DNA from: Deltaproteobacteria bacterium
Lineage (GTDB): Bacteria > Myxococcota_A > Polyangia > Polyangiales > Polyangiaceae
Assembly: GCA_003235365.1 (NCBI GenBank)
Contig: QJWJ01000429.1
Location: 1-54,856, forward strand
DNA: 54,856 nt
Reading direction: 5' to 3'
This document shows, piece by piece, positions 1 through 7,857 of this stretch. How positions within the stretch are numbered: position 1 is the first letter of the stretch; every line of letters begins with the position of its first letter. Below the pieces are notes generated by a model. The model ran no database searches, was not told the origin of the DNA, and worked only from the letters and a program-made list of their open reading frames with translations. The translations under genes were made by a program, and so were the position numbers.

Positions 1-2
1 CT

Positions 3-314
3 CGGTTCGGTGAGGACGACGACGGATTGGACGTTGGCCACTCCCCTGATGCTGACGCTGTTGCTCAGGACCAGGCGGACAACGTGGACACTGATGATGC
101 GCCAGTGGGTGAGGTGCGCGACGCCGACGACGAGGATGCCGACGACGAGGATGCCGACGATGAGGACGCCGACGACGAGGACGCCGACGACGAGGATGCC
201 GACGACGAGGATGCCGACGACGAGGACGCCGACGACGAGGACGCCGACGACGAGGACGCCGACGACGAGGACGCCGACGACGAGGACGCCGACGACGAGG
301 ACGCCGACGACTGA
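3..314 (+). CDS. C-terminal part of an acidic repeat protein (5' end outside window)
   Basis: The reading frame is open from the left edge and ends at TGA 312-314. The visible 103 residues are a short acidic linker followed by twelve perfect DADDE pentapeptides and a final DADD. The product would be extremely negatively charged and probably disordered, so it could bind cations or basic partners, but no catalytic domain is visible and the function is unknown. An internal TTG at 27 could be read as a start, but there is no convincing ribosome binding site, so I treat this as the tail of a longer gene. It is unrelated in content to the nif genes that follow. Confidence 0.5.
   Translation, partial: RFGEDDDGLDVGHSPDADAVAQDQADNVDTDDAPVGEVRDADDEDADDEDADDEDADDEDADDEDADDEDADDEDADDEDADDEDADDEDADDEDADDEDADD
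120..311 (+). repeat. In-frame 15-bp tandem repeat encoding DADDE
   Basis: Twelve full copies and one partial copy of a 15-base unit (GACGCCGACGACGAG, with GAT/GAC and GAC/GAT synonymous changes) run without interruption to the stop codon. The differences between copies are almost all silent, which suggests selection on the acidic peptide or recent expansion. Such tracts change copy number easily by slippage. Confidence 0.9.
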
Positions 315-392
315 GCACGGGCGCGGCGAACCGAGGCAAGCAGAGCAACGCGCAAGCGCGCGGAAGTCGACAGTGGTATCCTGCGCCGGGCG

Positions 393-731
393 ATGGCGTG
401 GTGGAGATGGGAGCAGGGGCGTCAGGGAACCGGTTACGAGAAGCTGTTGCTGCTGACGGCCCGGTGTCCCGTCGCGTTTGACGTTTACATCTTGCGCTAC
501 CGTTGCGGAGCGTTTGCCCCTCCCCACGTCGACGTCGCGGTTGGCGGCCGGCACTACCGGCTGAACGTGCTGCTTTGGGCTGCCGCAGCGGGTGGTGACT
601 TCGTTTGCGATGGCGCAACTCGCCGCGGGGCGCGACTGGTGTTGTTTCGTCCGGATCGCGATTCACACAGCGTGAGCCGCGTCGAACGCGGGACGCGCTA
701 CGTGCTGAGCATCGGATGGGTTCGGCCGTAA
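393..731 (+). CDS. Small 2OG-Fe(II) oxygenase-like protein
   Basis: The 112-residue product has the signature of the double-stranded beta-helix 2-oxoglutarate/Fe(II) dioxygenases. It has an iron-binding HxD at residues 45-47 (PPHVD), a distal His at 92 in RPDRDSHSV, and an Arg at 102 (GTRYVLSIGW) where the family binds 2-oxoglutarate. Between them lies the typical HYRLNVLL...GGDFVCDG strand pair. Substrate cannot be told from sequence. The frame is open back to 315, so the true start may lie slightly upstream; ATG 393 has no strong ribosome binding site. The gene lies outside the nif-regulated genes and is probably chromosomal background. Confidence 0.65.
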   Translation: MAWWRWEQGRQGTGYEKLLLLTARCPVAFDVYILRYRCGAFAPPHVDVAVGGRHYRLNVLLWAAAAGGDFVCDGATRRGARLVLFRPDRDSHSVSRVERGTRYVLSIGWVRP

Positions 732-804
732 CCGACCGCCGCGGAGCTGGGGCTGTGGGATGCCTCCTTTGTCTGGTCCCGCTTCTCGACGCCCACCGAC
801 GGAT

Positions 805-820
805 TGTCGCGGAAACGACA
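805..820 (+). promoter_or_regulatory. NifA upstream activator site (nafY-like gene)
   Basis: TGTCGCGGAAACGACA is an exact TGT-N10-ACA with a longer dyad (ATTGTCG...CGACAAT). It lies 100 bases upstream of a sigma-54 promoter, a normal spacing for NifA activation by DNA looping. Confidence 0.8.
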
Positions 821-919
821 ATCGTTGCGGACGTCGCCCCGCAGAGGCGTGCTCGTTTTCGCGACAAATGGGCGGGGGGACTTCGTGCGTCGGACGATCA
901 CCGGTTTGAAGCATTCGGT

Positions 920-935
920 TGGTTCGAAAGTTGCA
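920..935 (+). promoter_or_regulatory. Sigma-54 promoter of the nafY-like gene
   Basis: TGGTTCGAAAGTTGCA fits the -24/-12 pattern: GG at 921-922, exactly ten bases, GC at 933-934, and a perfect TTGCA -12 half. Predicted transcription start is near 946, about 45 bases before the ATG at 992. The upstream activator site at 805-820 supports it. Confidence 0.8.
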
Positions 936-991
936 CTGTCCGAGGGCGCCCGCGTCGGTTCGGGCGCGACGATTCAGGAAGGATATCGGAC

Positions 992-1714
992 ATGACGACC
1001 ACACTCTCGAAGGAAGTTGCGTTGCGTATTGGCCTGGCTTCCAGAGCCCTGCCCGGTGTGGAGGTCAAACGACTGCTCCAGCTGCTCCACGACCGTCTCG
1101 GCACTCTCGACGAGGACGGGCTGACCAAGATCACGGTTACCGATCTGAAGACCGGTCTGGGCAGCACGGACGGTGAGGAAGACGGTGAAGACCTCGGGCC
1201 AGGCTTGGAGAATCTCAAGCGCGCCGTGCAAATCCTTTGGGGCGCGACGCCTGAAGAGGAGCTGCCGAGCTTGGAGACACCGTTGTCCGGGGGGGGCGCC
1301 TCAGTTCGGGTGGCGGTGGCGTCCAACGCCAGCGAGTTGTTGAACGGGCACTTCGGGACGTGTCTGAGGTTCTTAGTGTACGACCTATCCACCACCGAAT
1401 CTCGCCTGGTTGACGTCCGCTCGACGACGAGCGCTGATTTGACCGACGACAAGAATGCGGCAAGAGCGGAGTTGATTTCCGACTGTCAGGTGCTGTTCGT
1501 GATTTCCATCGGTGGCCCAGCGGCGGCAAAGGTAATCCGTCGCGGTCTGTATCCGATGAAGCGCCCCGAAGGCGGTGAGGCCCGCACGATCTTGACTGAA
1601 CTACAACACATCATGACCAACTCGCCGCCTCCGTGGTTGGCCAAGATCCTCGGCGTTCGAGCGGAACAGCGCTTGAAGTCGTACTCGGCAGAGGCTGACG
1701 TTCGGGGGCAGTAA
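992..1714 (+). CDS. NafY/NifX-family FeMo-cofactor carrier protein
   Basis: The 240-residue protein has the two-domain layout of NafY/NifY. The N-terminal helical domain starts LSKEVALRIGLASRALPG. The C-terminal NifX-type domain (about residues 105-235) has the conserved NGHFGTCLRFLVYDL strand-loop. Family members bind FeMo-co or its NifB-co precursor, or chaperone apo-dinitrogenase in the cytoplasm. ATG 992 is chosen because AGGAAGGAT sits just upstream and the N-domain begins there; the long upstream extension of the frame crosses the promoter and is not coding. It is transcribed alone from its own sigma-54/NifA promoter. A second two-domain copy lies after nifK (34043), so the two may divide the NafY and NifY roles. 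Confidence 0.85.
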   Translation: MTTTLSKEVALRIGLASRALPGVEVKRLLQLLHDRLGTLDEDGLTKITVTDLKTGLGSTDGEEDGEDLGPGLENLKRAVQILWGATPEEELPSLETPLSGGGASVRVAVASNASELLNGHFGTCLRFLVYDLSTTESRLVDVRSTTSADLTDDKNAARAELISDCQVLFVISIGGPAAAKVIRRGLYPMKRPEGGEARTILTELQHIMTNSPPPWLAKILGVRAEQRLKSYSAEADVRGQ

Positions 1715-1785
1715 CTCGCACCGGCGGGGGGCAGCGCGCGCCTCAGGTCCTCAGCTCTGCGGCCTTGATTGCACCGAAGTTCTGA

Positions 1786-2727
1786 TCACGTCAGCTTCAG
1801 AGCAGGAGCCTTGACCTGAACGACCTTGGCGCCCGGGGGTACGTCCTTGGTCAGCCAGACATTGCCGCCGATGGTCGCTCTGCGTCCAATCTTGATTGGG
1901 CCAAGAATCGTCGCCCCGGCATAGATGACCACGTCATCATCGACCGTGGGGTGGCGCCGAGCTCTTGCTCCACCATGACCCGATGCACTGACGACGACGC
2001 TTCGCGCGCCCAGTGTGACGCCCTGGTAGATACGCACACGGCTTCCGATCTCGCACGTTTCGCCGATGACGACCCCAGTACCGTGGTCGACGAAGAAGCT
2101 GTCCCCGATTTGTGCGCCCGGGTGAATGTCGATGCCCGTCTCGGCGTGTGCGAGCTGGGAGATGATTCGCGCGATCAGGGGTGCTCCGAGCCGCTGCAGT
2201 TCGTGCGCGATGCGATGGTGAATGATCGCAGTCATTCCGGGGTAGCAGAACACGACCTCATCGCGGCTCGTCGCGGCCGGGTCGCCAAGCCAGGCCGCTT
2301 CGGCATCGGTTCCCAACGTGCGACGTAGAGTCGGAAGTTGCTCCGCAAATGCACGGACGAGCGCCTTTGCGTCGTGCTCGCAGACGTGGCACGGCTCGTT
2401 GCCGTGGGTGCAATCGAGGAGTCGACCCACGTACACCTGCTTCTCGAGTGAGGCCATCGCTGCCGCGAGCTTGTGCCCGACGAAGTAGGCGACCCCCTCG
2501 GGAGACACGCTCGGATCACCGAAGTGCCACGGGAACAGCGCGGCGCGAATACCTTGAACGACGGACTGCAAGACTTCCCGAGAGGGTAACGCCCGGCGCC
2601 CCAACCGCCGGCGTGGCCCGCGTAAGAATTCCGCGTTGGCGTCGCACAACTCTGCGACCACTGCGTCCAAGCCTTTGGGAGAAGGCGCTCGTTCGAGCTG
2701 CGCCAACGTCGCGTCGAAGCCAGTCAT
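1786..2727 (-). CDS. cysE: Serine O-acetyltransferase
   Basis: The 313-residue protein makes O-acetylserine from serine and acetyl-CoA, the first step of cysteine synthesis. The C-terminal half is a left-handed beta-helix of hexapeptide repeats carrying the family motif DHGTGVVIGE. The N-terminal half is the helical SATase domain. ATG 2727 is chosen because AAGGGAA lies just upstream and the family N-terminus fits; the frame stays open to 3411 but that part crosses the NifA sites. In Azotobacter a nif-linked cysE lies between nifV and nifW. Here it lies at the left edge, beside the nafY-like gene and divergent from pnt, and would feed cysteine to NifS for Fe-S cluster assembly. Confidence 0.9.
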   Translation of the reverse strand: MTGFDATLAQLERAPSPKGLDAVVAELCDANAEFLRGPRRRLGRRALPSREVLQSVVQGIRAALFPWHFGDPSVSPEGVAYFVGHKLAAAMASLEKQVYVGRLLDCTHGNEPCHVCEHDAKALVRAFAEQLPTLRRTLGTDAEAAWLGDPAATSRDEVVFCYPGMTAIIHHRIAHELQRLGAPLIARIISQLAHAETGIDIHPGAQIGDSFFVDHGTGVVIGETCEIGSRVRIYQGVTLGARSVVVSASGHGGARARRHPTVDDDVVIYAGATILGPIKIGRRATIGGNVWLTKDVPPGAKVVQVKAPALKLT

Positions 2728-2805
2728 GCCGAGTTCCCTTGCAACTCGGATACCGACGCGTAGCTGCGGAGATTGGGCATGGATGAAAGGGATGCGTTGG
2801 CGCTT

Positions 2806-2821
2806 TGTCGTCTTTGTGACA
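2806..2821. promoter_or_regulatory. NifA upstream activator site 1 (cysE/pnt)
   Basis: TGTCGTCTTTGTGACA matches TGT-N10-ACA exactly. It lies between the divergent cysE and pntAA genes. Confidence 0.75.
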
Positions 2822-2827
2822 CCGGGG

Positions 2828-2843
2828 TGTGACGACCGCGACA
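2828..2843. promoter_or_regulatory. NifA upstream activator site 2 (cysE/pnt)
   Basis: TGTGACGACCGCGACA is a second exact TGT-N10-ACA, 22 bases from the first, so both face nearly the same side of the helix. It lies about 250 bases from the pnt sigma-54 promoter, somewhat farther than usual. Confidence 0.7.
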
Positions 2844-3089
2844 GTTGTGGCCTTTGGGGCGCAGGTGACCGCCTCCCCGGATCCCATGAGGTCCCGCAAG
2901 CTTCATCTCCAGCCGTCGATGCCAAACGAGGCGCACGCCAGCCGGCCTTCGTTTCGACTGTGACGAGAACGGCGCCGGGCGCTTCACCATTCCGAGGCGG
3001 GCACGTCGTGGCCTTTGGGCGGTTGGGCTTGGTCGACAACTGGAGCGGATGGGATCGCGGGTCTGCTGAGTTCCTCACTCCGCGATGGC

Positions 3090-3105
3090 TGGCAAAGTTC
3101 TTGCT
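3090..3105 (+). promoter_or_regulatory. Sigma-54 promoter of pntAA-pntAB-pntB
   Basis: TGGCAAAGTTCTTGCT has GG at 3091-3092, ten bases, GC at 3103-3104, with near-perfect TGGCA and TTGCT halves. The predicted start near 3116 leaves a 39-base leader containing AAGGAG before ATG 3155. Confidence 0.8.
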
Positions 3106-3154
3106 TTGGTGGATGCGGATCCTCAGCTTCCCGCGTCCTCGAGCAAGGAGTGCC

Positions 3155-4369
3155 ATGCGTTGCTTCGTTGGAAAAGAACCTCTTCTGGAAGAAACCCGAA
3201 CACCGATCACCCCAGACAGTGCCCGTAAACTCATCGCATTGGGGCTCGATGTGCGGGTGCAGGCGGGAGTGGGGCTGGCCAGTGGACACACGGACGAAGC
3301 GTACGCGGCCGTGGGGGCCATGGTGGTGGATGATGCGGTTGCCGCCCAGCGAAGCGCGGACCTGCACCTGGCCATCGGTTCGCCGAAGGTCGACGACATC
3401 GAGAGGTTCAAGCCAGGAAGCGTCTGGGTTTCACAACTCGACCCTCATCGCCAGCCGCACACGCTGCGCGCGCTGGCGGACCGGAGTGTCAGCGCTTTGG
3501 CATTGGAGCTCATTCCGCGAAGTACTTTGGCTCAAAAGATGGACGTGGTCAGTTCTCAGGCCAACCTCGCTGGCTACGTTGGCGTGTTGCTGGCCGCAGC
3601 GTCGAGCCCGAACGTGTTGCCGATGATGACTACTCCCGCTGGAACCATTTCTCCTGCGCGGGTGCTGGTCGTGGGCGCGGGAGTTGCAGGGTTGCAGGCC
3701 ATCGCTACGGCTCGTCGTCTGGGCGCTCGAGTCGAAGCGTTCGATACACGTCCCGCTGCAGAAGAACAGGTGCGCTCGCTCGGTGCGAAGTTCGTCAAGC
3801 TGGACCTCGGTGCGACCGGCTCGACGAAGGATGGATACGCGACGGCGTTGACGGAGGCGCAACTCCAGTTGCAGCGCCGCGGCCTGGCAAAGCTGTGCGC
3901 CAACATGGACGTGATTGTCACTACGGCGAAGGTCTTCGGCAAGGATGCTCCGCGCATCATCACCGAGGAAATGGTCGCTGCGATGCGGCCCGGCAGTGTG
4001 ATCGTGGACTTGGCGGCAGACCGTGGGGGGAACGTCAGCGCCACCGTCCCGGGTAAGACTGTTCGTACTGCGGGCGGGGTGAATGTGGTGGGAGAGTTAT
4101 TCGTGGAACGGCGCTCGGCGGCGGCAGCCTCCCAGATGTTTGCCTCGAACGTTGCCAGCTTCGTAGAGCAATTCGTCCGAGGCGGAACGACGGTGTTGGA
4201 CTTGGGGAACGAGATCATCGAACGATGCCTGGTCACCCATGATGGGGAGGTGCGCTTCCAAGGCGCGCTCCCCGTACCGTTGAGAGACTCGCGCGCCGGG
4301 AGCACGACCTCGGGCATTGCCAGCTCGAGCCCTTCGCCGATTGTCGCGCCGCTTGCCGCTGGAACATGA
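3155..4369 (+). CDS. pntAA: NAD(P) transhydrogenase subunit alpha part 1 (NAD-binding)
   Basis: The 404-residue product is domain I of the proton-translocating transhydrogenase, which moves hydride between NADH and NADPH using the proton gradient. The NAD-binding fold shows VVGAGVAGLQAIATARRLGA (GxGxxG, near residue 171) and the RTPITPD entry motif near the N-terminus. The start is set by AAGGAG at 3145-3150; the open frame further upstream has no coding character. Alpha is split into two genes here, as in many alphaproteobacteria, and pntAB follows after a one-base gap. The tail is a short Ser/Pro-rich stretch. The gene is preceded by NifA sites and a sigma-54 promoter, which suggests nitrogen-fixation control. 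Confidence 0.93.
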   Translation: MRCFVGKEPLLEETRTPITPDSARKLIALGLDVRVQAGVGLASGHTDEAYAAVGAMVVDDAVAAQRSADLHLAIGSPKVDDIERFKPGSVWVSQLDPHRQPHTLRALADRSVSALALELIPRSTLAQKMDVVSSQANLAGYVGVLLAAASSPNVLPMMTTPAGTISPARVLVVGAGVAGLQAIATARRLGARVEAFDTRPAAEEQVRSLGAKFVKLDLGATGSTKDGYATALTEAQLQLQRRGLAKLCANMDVIVTTAKVFGKDAPRIITEEMVAAMRPGSVIVDLAADRGGNVSATVPGKTVRTAGGVNVVGELFVERRSAAAASQMFASNVASFVEQFVRGGTTVLDLGNEIIERCLVTHDGEVRFQGALPVPLRDSRAGSTTSGIASSSPSPIVAPLAAGT

Positions 4370-4370
4370 C

Positions 4371-4640
4371 ATGGAACTGCTGCTCATCTTCGCCCTCAGC
4401 GCTTTCTTGGGACTCGAACTCATCAGCAAAGTCCCATCACAGCTACACACACCACTGATGAGTGGTGCAAACGCGGTTTCCGGGATCACGCTCGTTGGCG
4501 CTGTGATCGTCGCAGGGAACACCTCCAACGGTGCGACGGCAACGGCGCTGGGTACCGTTGCGGTCGCGCTGGCGACCATCAACGTCGTCGGTGGCTACTT
4601 GGTTACCGATCGAATGCTCGGCATGTTTCGCAAGAAATGA
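4371..4640 (+). CDS. pntAB: NAD(P) transhydrogenase subunit alpha part 2 (membrane)
   Basis: This 89-residue, strongly hydrophobic protein is the small membrane part of the split alpha subunit. It has an N-terminal helix (LLLIFALSAFLGLELISKVP), the conserved HTPLMSGANAVSGI loop and two more helices ending before GMFRKK. It would form the proton channel with PntB in the inner membrane. ATG 4371 lies one base after the pntAA stop, so the genes are translationally coupled. Length and order match the three-gene pntAA-AB-B operon type. Confidence 0.93.
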   Translation: MELLLIFALSAFLGLELISKVPSQLHTPLMSGANAVSGITLVGAVIVAGNTSNGATATALGTVAVALATINVVGGYLVTDRMLGMFRKK

Positions 4641-4687
4641 GCGACCCCGTCATCGGCAGTCTCAGAGAATCAAAGAACTGATAGGTC

Positions 4688-6073
4688 ATGCAAACGTTCA
4701 CACTGTTCGTGTACGCCGTAGCTTGCTCGTTGTTCATCGTCGGCCTGAAGTACTTGGGCAAGGCGAGCAATGCTCGGCGCGGCAACGTCTTGTCCGCGGT
4801 GGCGATGCTCTTGGCGGTCAGTACGGCTCTCCTCGATTCGAAGATCCTCAGCTACGAGTGGGTATTGCTCGGGCTCGCGGTTGGATCGGTCGCTGGTGCG
4901 ATTGGGGCCAAACGGGTGCAGATGACCGCGATGCCCGAGATGGTGGCGCTCTTCAACGGCGTCGGCGGGCTCGCGTCACTGCTGGTAGGAGTCGCCGAGT
5001 ACTTGATTCGGAGTGCCGAGCGCTCGTCCGGCGGGGCAGGACTGACCTACGTCTCGGTGCTCGCAGGGGCCGTGGCAATCGGTGGTGTCACGTTTTCCGG
5101 GTCGGTGCTCGCCACGCTCAAGCTGTCCGGCCACCCATTGGGAAAGACACTCAGATTTGGGGGGCAGCGCGCGCTGACTGCGTTCGTGCTTGGGGCGTGC
5201 GTCGCATCGATTGTCGGCATGGCTCTACCAGGGTGGGGTGTCGCAAGTCTCATTTGCTTGACGGCATCGTCGTTGATCCTGGGTCTGCTGGGGGTGATGC
5301 CGATCGGCGGTGGAGACATGCCGGTCGTCATATCGCTGCTCAACAGCCTCTCCGGCTTGGCGGCGGCCGCGACGGGATTTGCCATTGACAACGTCGTGCT
5401 CGTGGTTGCTGGCTGTCTGGTTGGCACCAGCGGGTTGATCCTCACCGTCACCATGTGCAAGGCAATGAGTCGTACGTTGGGGAGCGTGCTGTTCTCGGGC
5501 TTCGGTGCAGTGACGGGAAATGCCACGGCGGGCAGTGCTGGTGAACTCAAGGCAATCGTGGCCGAAGACGCCTACTTCGTGCTCGAAGCAGCGCGCAGTG
5601 TCGTGTTCGTTCCGGGCTATGGGATGGCCGTTGCCCAGGCGCAGCACACCGTCAAGGAGTTGGCTTCGCTGCTGGAGTCGAACGGTGCGGAGGTCAGCTT
5701 TGCGATTCATCCGGTCGCTGGTCGAATGCCGGGTCACATGAACGTGCTGCTGGCGGAGGCCGACGTCAGCTATGAACAGCTGGTGGAGATGGAACACGTC
5801 AACCCGCAAATGCCGAGCACTGACGTCGTGGTCATCATCGGCGCCAACGACGTGGTCAACCCCGCTGCACTCGACGACGCGAGCTCCACAATCTACGGCA
5901 TGCCCATCATCAATGCCCACGAGGCGAAGCAAGTGATTTGTCTGAAGCGGGGTAAGGGTAGTGGTTTCTCGGGAATCGAGAACGCACTGTTCGGGCTGCC
6001 GCAGACTCGCATGCTGTTTGGTGATGCCAAAGAGACGCTCCAACGTCTCGTGGCATCCTTCAAGGCTGCGTGA
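4688..6073 (+). CDS. pntB: NAD(P) transhydrogenase subunit beta
   Basis: The 461-residue beta subunit has about eight to nine membrane helices in its first 270 residues. It ends in the NADP(H)-binding domain III, seen as VPGYGMAVAQAQHTVKELA, AIHPVAGRMPGHMNVLLAEA and VVIIGANDVVNPAA. It completes the transhydrogenase. It is third in the pnt operon, 47 bases after pntAB. In a diazotroph the enzyme could balance NADPH and NADH pools, for example turning NADPH into NADH for the Rnf complex encoded next door, or the reverse for biosynthesis; direction is inference. Confidence 0.94.
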   Translation: MQTFTLFVYAVACSLFIVGLKYLGKASNARRGNVLSAVAMLLAVSTALLDSKILSYEWVLLGLAVGSVAGAIGAKRVQMTAMPEMVALFNGVGGLASLLVGVAEYLIRSAERSSGGAGLTYVSVLAGAVAIGGVTFSGSVLATLKLSGHPLGKTLRFGGQRALTAFVLGACVASIVGMALPGWGVASLICLTASSLILGLLGVMPIGGGDMPVVISLLNSLSGLAAAATGFAIDNVVLVVAGCLVGTSGLILTVTMCKAMSRTLGSVLFSGFGAVTGNATAGSAGELKAIVAEDAYFVLEAARSVVFVPGYGMAVAQAQHTVKELASLLESNGAEVSFAIHPVAGRMPGHMNVLLAEADVSYEQLVEMEHVNPQMPSTDVVVIIGANDVVNPAALDDASSTIYGMPIINAHEAKQVICLKRGKGSGFSGIENALFGLPQTRMLFGDAKETLQRLVASFKAA

Positions 6074-6080
6074 AGCAGAC

Positions 6081-6107
6081 CAGGGAGACCGAGATCCGGT
6101 CTCCCTG
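6081..6107. terminator. Hairpin between convergent pntB and bfr
   Basis: An 11-bp perfect inverted repeat (CAGGGAGACCG / CGGTCTCCCTG) with a 5-base loop lies between two genes that end toward each other, so it probably ends transcription in both directions. There is no clear T-run on either side. Confidence 0.6.
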
Positions 6108-6132
6108 CCGTGTTCCGCGTTGCCGCTCCGCC

Positions 6133-6609
6133 TCAGCTCTCTTCGTAGATCTGCTCGGCGAGGTATCTTTCCGCGCCAACCTGATCGACCAAGTGCAACT
6201 GCGCCTCGAGCCAGTCGATTGACTCTTCCTCTTCGCGGAGGATGTGTTCGAGCAAGGCACGGGTGCCGTTGTCACCACGGGCCACGCACAAGGCGATGCC
6301 GTCATTGAGTCGACTTCGCGCGGCGAGCTCGACGTCCAGGTCGAATCGATGTTGTTCGACCGGATCCCGACCGATGTTGATCTGGAAGATGCGCTGCATG
6401 TTGGGGATGCCGTCGAGAAAGAGCACGCGTGCGATCACCTCGTCGGCGTGCTTCATTTCTTCGATGCTCTCTTCGCGCTTCTTTCGGGCCAGCGCTCGAT
6501 ACCCCCAGTTCTCACACATCTTGTAGTGAGCGTAGTATTGATTGATCGCCGTCAGTTCGGAACTGAGTACTTCGTTGAGCAGGGCGATGATGTCGGCGTC
6601 GCCTTTCAT
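6133..6609 (-). CDS. bfr: Bacterioferritin
   Basis: The 158-residue four-helix ferritin fold has the ferroxidase ligands in SSELTAINQYYAH (Glu18), EEMKHADE (Glu51, His54) and LREEEESIDWLE. Met52 in EMKHAD is the residue that binds heme between subunit pairs. The protein oxidizes Fe(II) and stores iron as a 24-mer shell. It is last in the rnf-mod operon, 27 bases after modC, with GGAGGAGAC as ribosome binding site. Iron storage fits the large iron demand of nitrogenase and Rnf, and its ferroxidase can also remove oxidants. Confidence 0.93.
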   Translation of the reverse strand: MKGDADIIALLNEVLSSELTAINQYYAHYKMCENWGYRALARKKREESIEEMKHADEVIARVLFLDGIPNMQRIFQINIGRDPVEQHRFDLDVELAARSRLNDGIALCVARGDNGTRALLEHILREEEESIDWLEAQLHLVDQVGAERYLAEQIYEES

Positions 6610-6636
6610 GCGTTGTCTCCTCCAGCGAGGCTCCCT

Positions 6637-7857
6637 CTACGGCGAACCTCTCGTAGACTGGTCTTGTTGTTCCGCAAGTGCGCGGAGCAAGTGATGAACC
6701 GCGGTCGGATGTAGCGCAGGTTTGGTTGCGGGAAGGTGGCCGCAATGCGAACCCTTCGTTGAATCGGCGGTTGTCGCCAAACCAATGGTCGGCCTGGTCA
6801 ACCCCCAGATACCGCTCGCCTTGATCATCGCGTACGCCTTCGCGCCGACGTTCAGCCCGAGTTCGTGCACTGCTGGAACCGTCAGTTCGCCTTGCAGGCT
6901 CTGCTCGCCGCCGCGAAGGCTCAGCTCGAGCCGACAGTGACTGCCGCGAGTCTCGACCGCGGTGATGACCACGGGTAGCACGTTCAACGCAGAGACCCCT
7001 CGAGGTGGGGCCAACGCGAGCACCACCTGGCTGGCGGCTACGCGGACGACTGCTCGCTGTCCGGCTCGGCCGATGGCACCGGACACGGATAGATGTTGGT
7101 CGAAACCGAGATCGATGGTCGTGACGTAGTCGTTGACGTCGCTGACGGTTCCTTCGAGCACGCTGGCTGAACTGTGTTCGCGCCGTTCGCAAGCATCCAG
7201 CACGGTGCGCGGTGTTCCCCGTAGCTCGATACGGCCGTGGTTGACGACGACCATGTCATCGCAAAGTACGTGGTGGTCGAGGGACTCATGAGACACCACG
7301 ATCATGGGTAGACCAAACTGAGCGTGCACCCGTTCCAGTAAGGTCAGGGCGCGACGCCGAAACTCCATTCCGAGTGACGCCGTGGGTTCGTCGAGCAAGA
7401 GCAGCTGCGGATTCGAGCAGATGGCGCGAGCCAGTGCGACCCGCTGAACTTCACCTCCGGAAAGTTCATGAGGCATTGCGTCCAGCAAGTCGTCGAGCTC
7501 CAAGGTTTCGATCGCTTGCTGCTCGATGGAACGAGTTCCCCAGGCGTTTCGAACGGCCCCGGCGCGGAGATTCGCGCGCACGTTGCGGTCGGGGAAAAGC
7601 AGTCCACCTTGAGGTACGTAGCCAATTCGACGCTGGTGAGTAGGGCGGTGGATGCCGAGGCTACTGTCGAGCCAGATCTGATCGCCGAAACGAATCAGCC
7701 CCGTGGCGTGACCTCGCTGGCCGCACAGGCTCTCGATCAGGCTCGTCTTCCCGGATCCAGAACGGCCGTAGACTCCGAGAATGCTCGCCCGGGTATCGAA
7801 AGCGACATCGAGAGTGAAGTCCCGCAGCGGGACCTGGACGGCTAGCTCGAGATCCAT
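6637..7857 (-). CDS. modC: Molybdate ABC transporter ATP-binding protein
   Basis: The 406-residue ATPase powers molybdate import. It has Walker A GRSGSGKTS near residue 32, signature LSGGEVQRVALARA, Walker B LLLLDEPTAS and a C-terminal TOBE/Mop-type molybdate-binding region ending near GSHCRLELSLRGGEQSLQGE...MIKASGIWGL. About 45 residues beyond the TOBE domain look unstructured, which makes it longer than typical ModC. It overlaps the end of modB by 16 bases. Molybdenum is needed for FeMo-co, so its place in a nif-linked operon makes sense. Confidence 0.92.
   Translation of the reverse strand: MDLELAVQVPLRDFTLDVAFDTRASILGVYGRSGSGKTSLIESLCGQRGHATGLIRFGDQIWLDSSLGIHRPTHQRRIGYVPQGGLLFPDRNVRANLRAGAVRNAWGTRSIEQQAIETLELDDLLDAMPHELSGGEVQRVALARAICSNPQLLLLDEPTASLGMEFRRRALTLLERVHAQFGLPMIVVSHESLDHHVLCDDMVVVNHGRIELRGTPRTVLDACERREHSSASVLEGTVSDVNDYVTTIDLGFDQHLSVSGAIGRAGQRAVVRVAASQVVLALAPPRGVSALNVLPVVITAVETRGSHCRLELSLRGGEQSLQGELTVPAVHELGLNVGAKAYAMIKASGIWGLTRPTIGLATTADSTKGSHCGHLPATKPALHPTAVHHLLRALAEQQDQSTRGSP

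Larger units (their letters stand above)
2728..3154. other. cysE-pntAA divergent control region (427 bases, no gene)
   Basis: No convincing gene lies here. It holds two exact NifA activator sites (2806-2821 and 2828-2843, 22 bases apart centre to centre) and a strong sigma-54 promoter reading right into pntAA (3090-3105). The only leftward sigma-54-like site (2740-2755) is weak at -24 and overlaps the cysE ribosome binding site. Confidence 0.7.

Noticed and set aside
120..311. Possible CRISPR-like array
   Set aside because: Direct 15-base repeats have no spacers and are in frame; they encode DADDE.
605..991. N-terminal extension of the NafY-like frame
   Set aside because: It overlaps the oxygenase-like gene, the NifA site and the sigma-54 promoter; a good ribosome binding site marks ATG 992.
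2740..2755. Leftward sigma-54-like site for cysE (CGGTATCCGAGTTGCA)
   Set aside because: The -12 half and GG-N10-GC spacing fit, but the -24 half is poor, it overlaps the cysE ribosome binding site, and the start would fall on the ATG. Not strong enough to annotate.
2728..3411. N-terminal extension of the cysE frame
   Set aside because: It crosses two NifA sites and the start of pntAA on the other strand; the family length and the ribosome binding site support ATG 2727.
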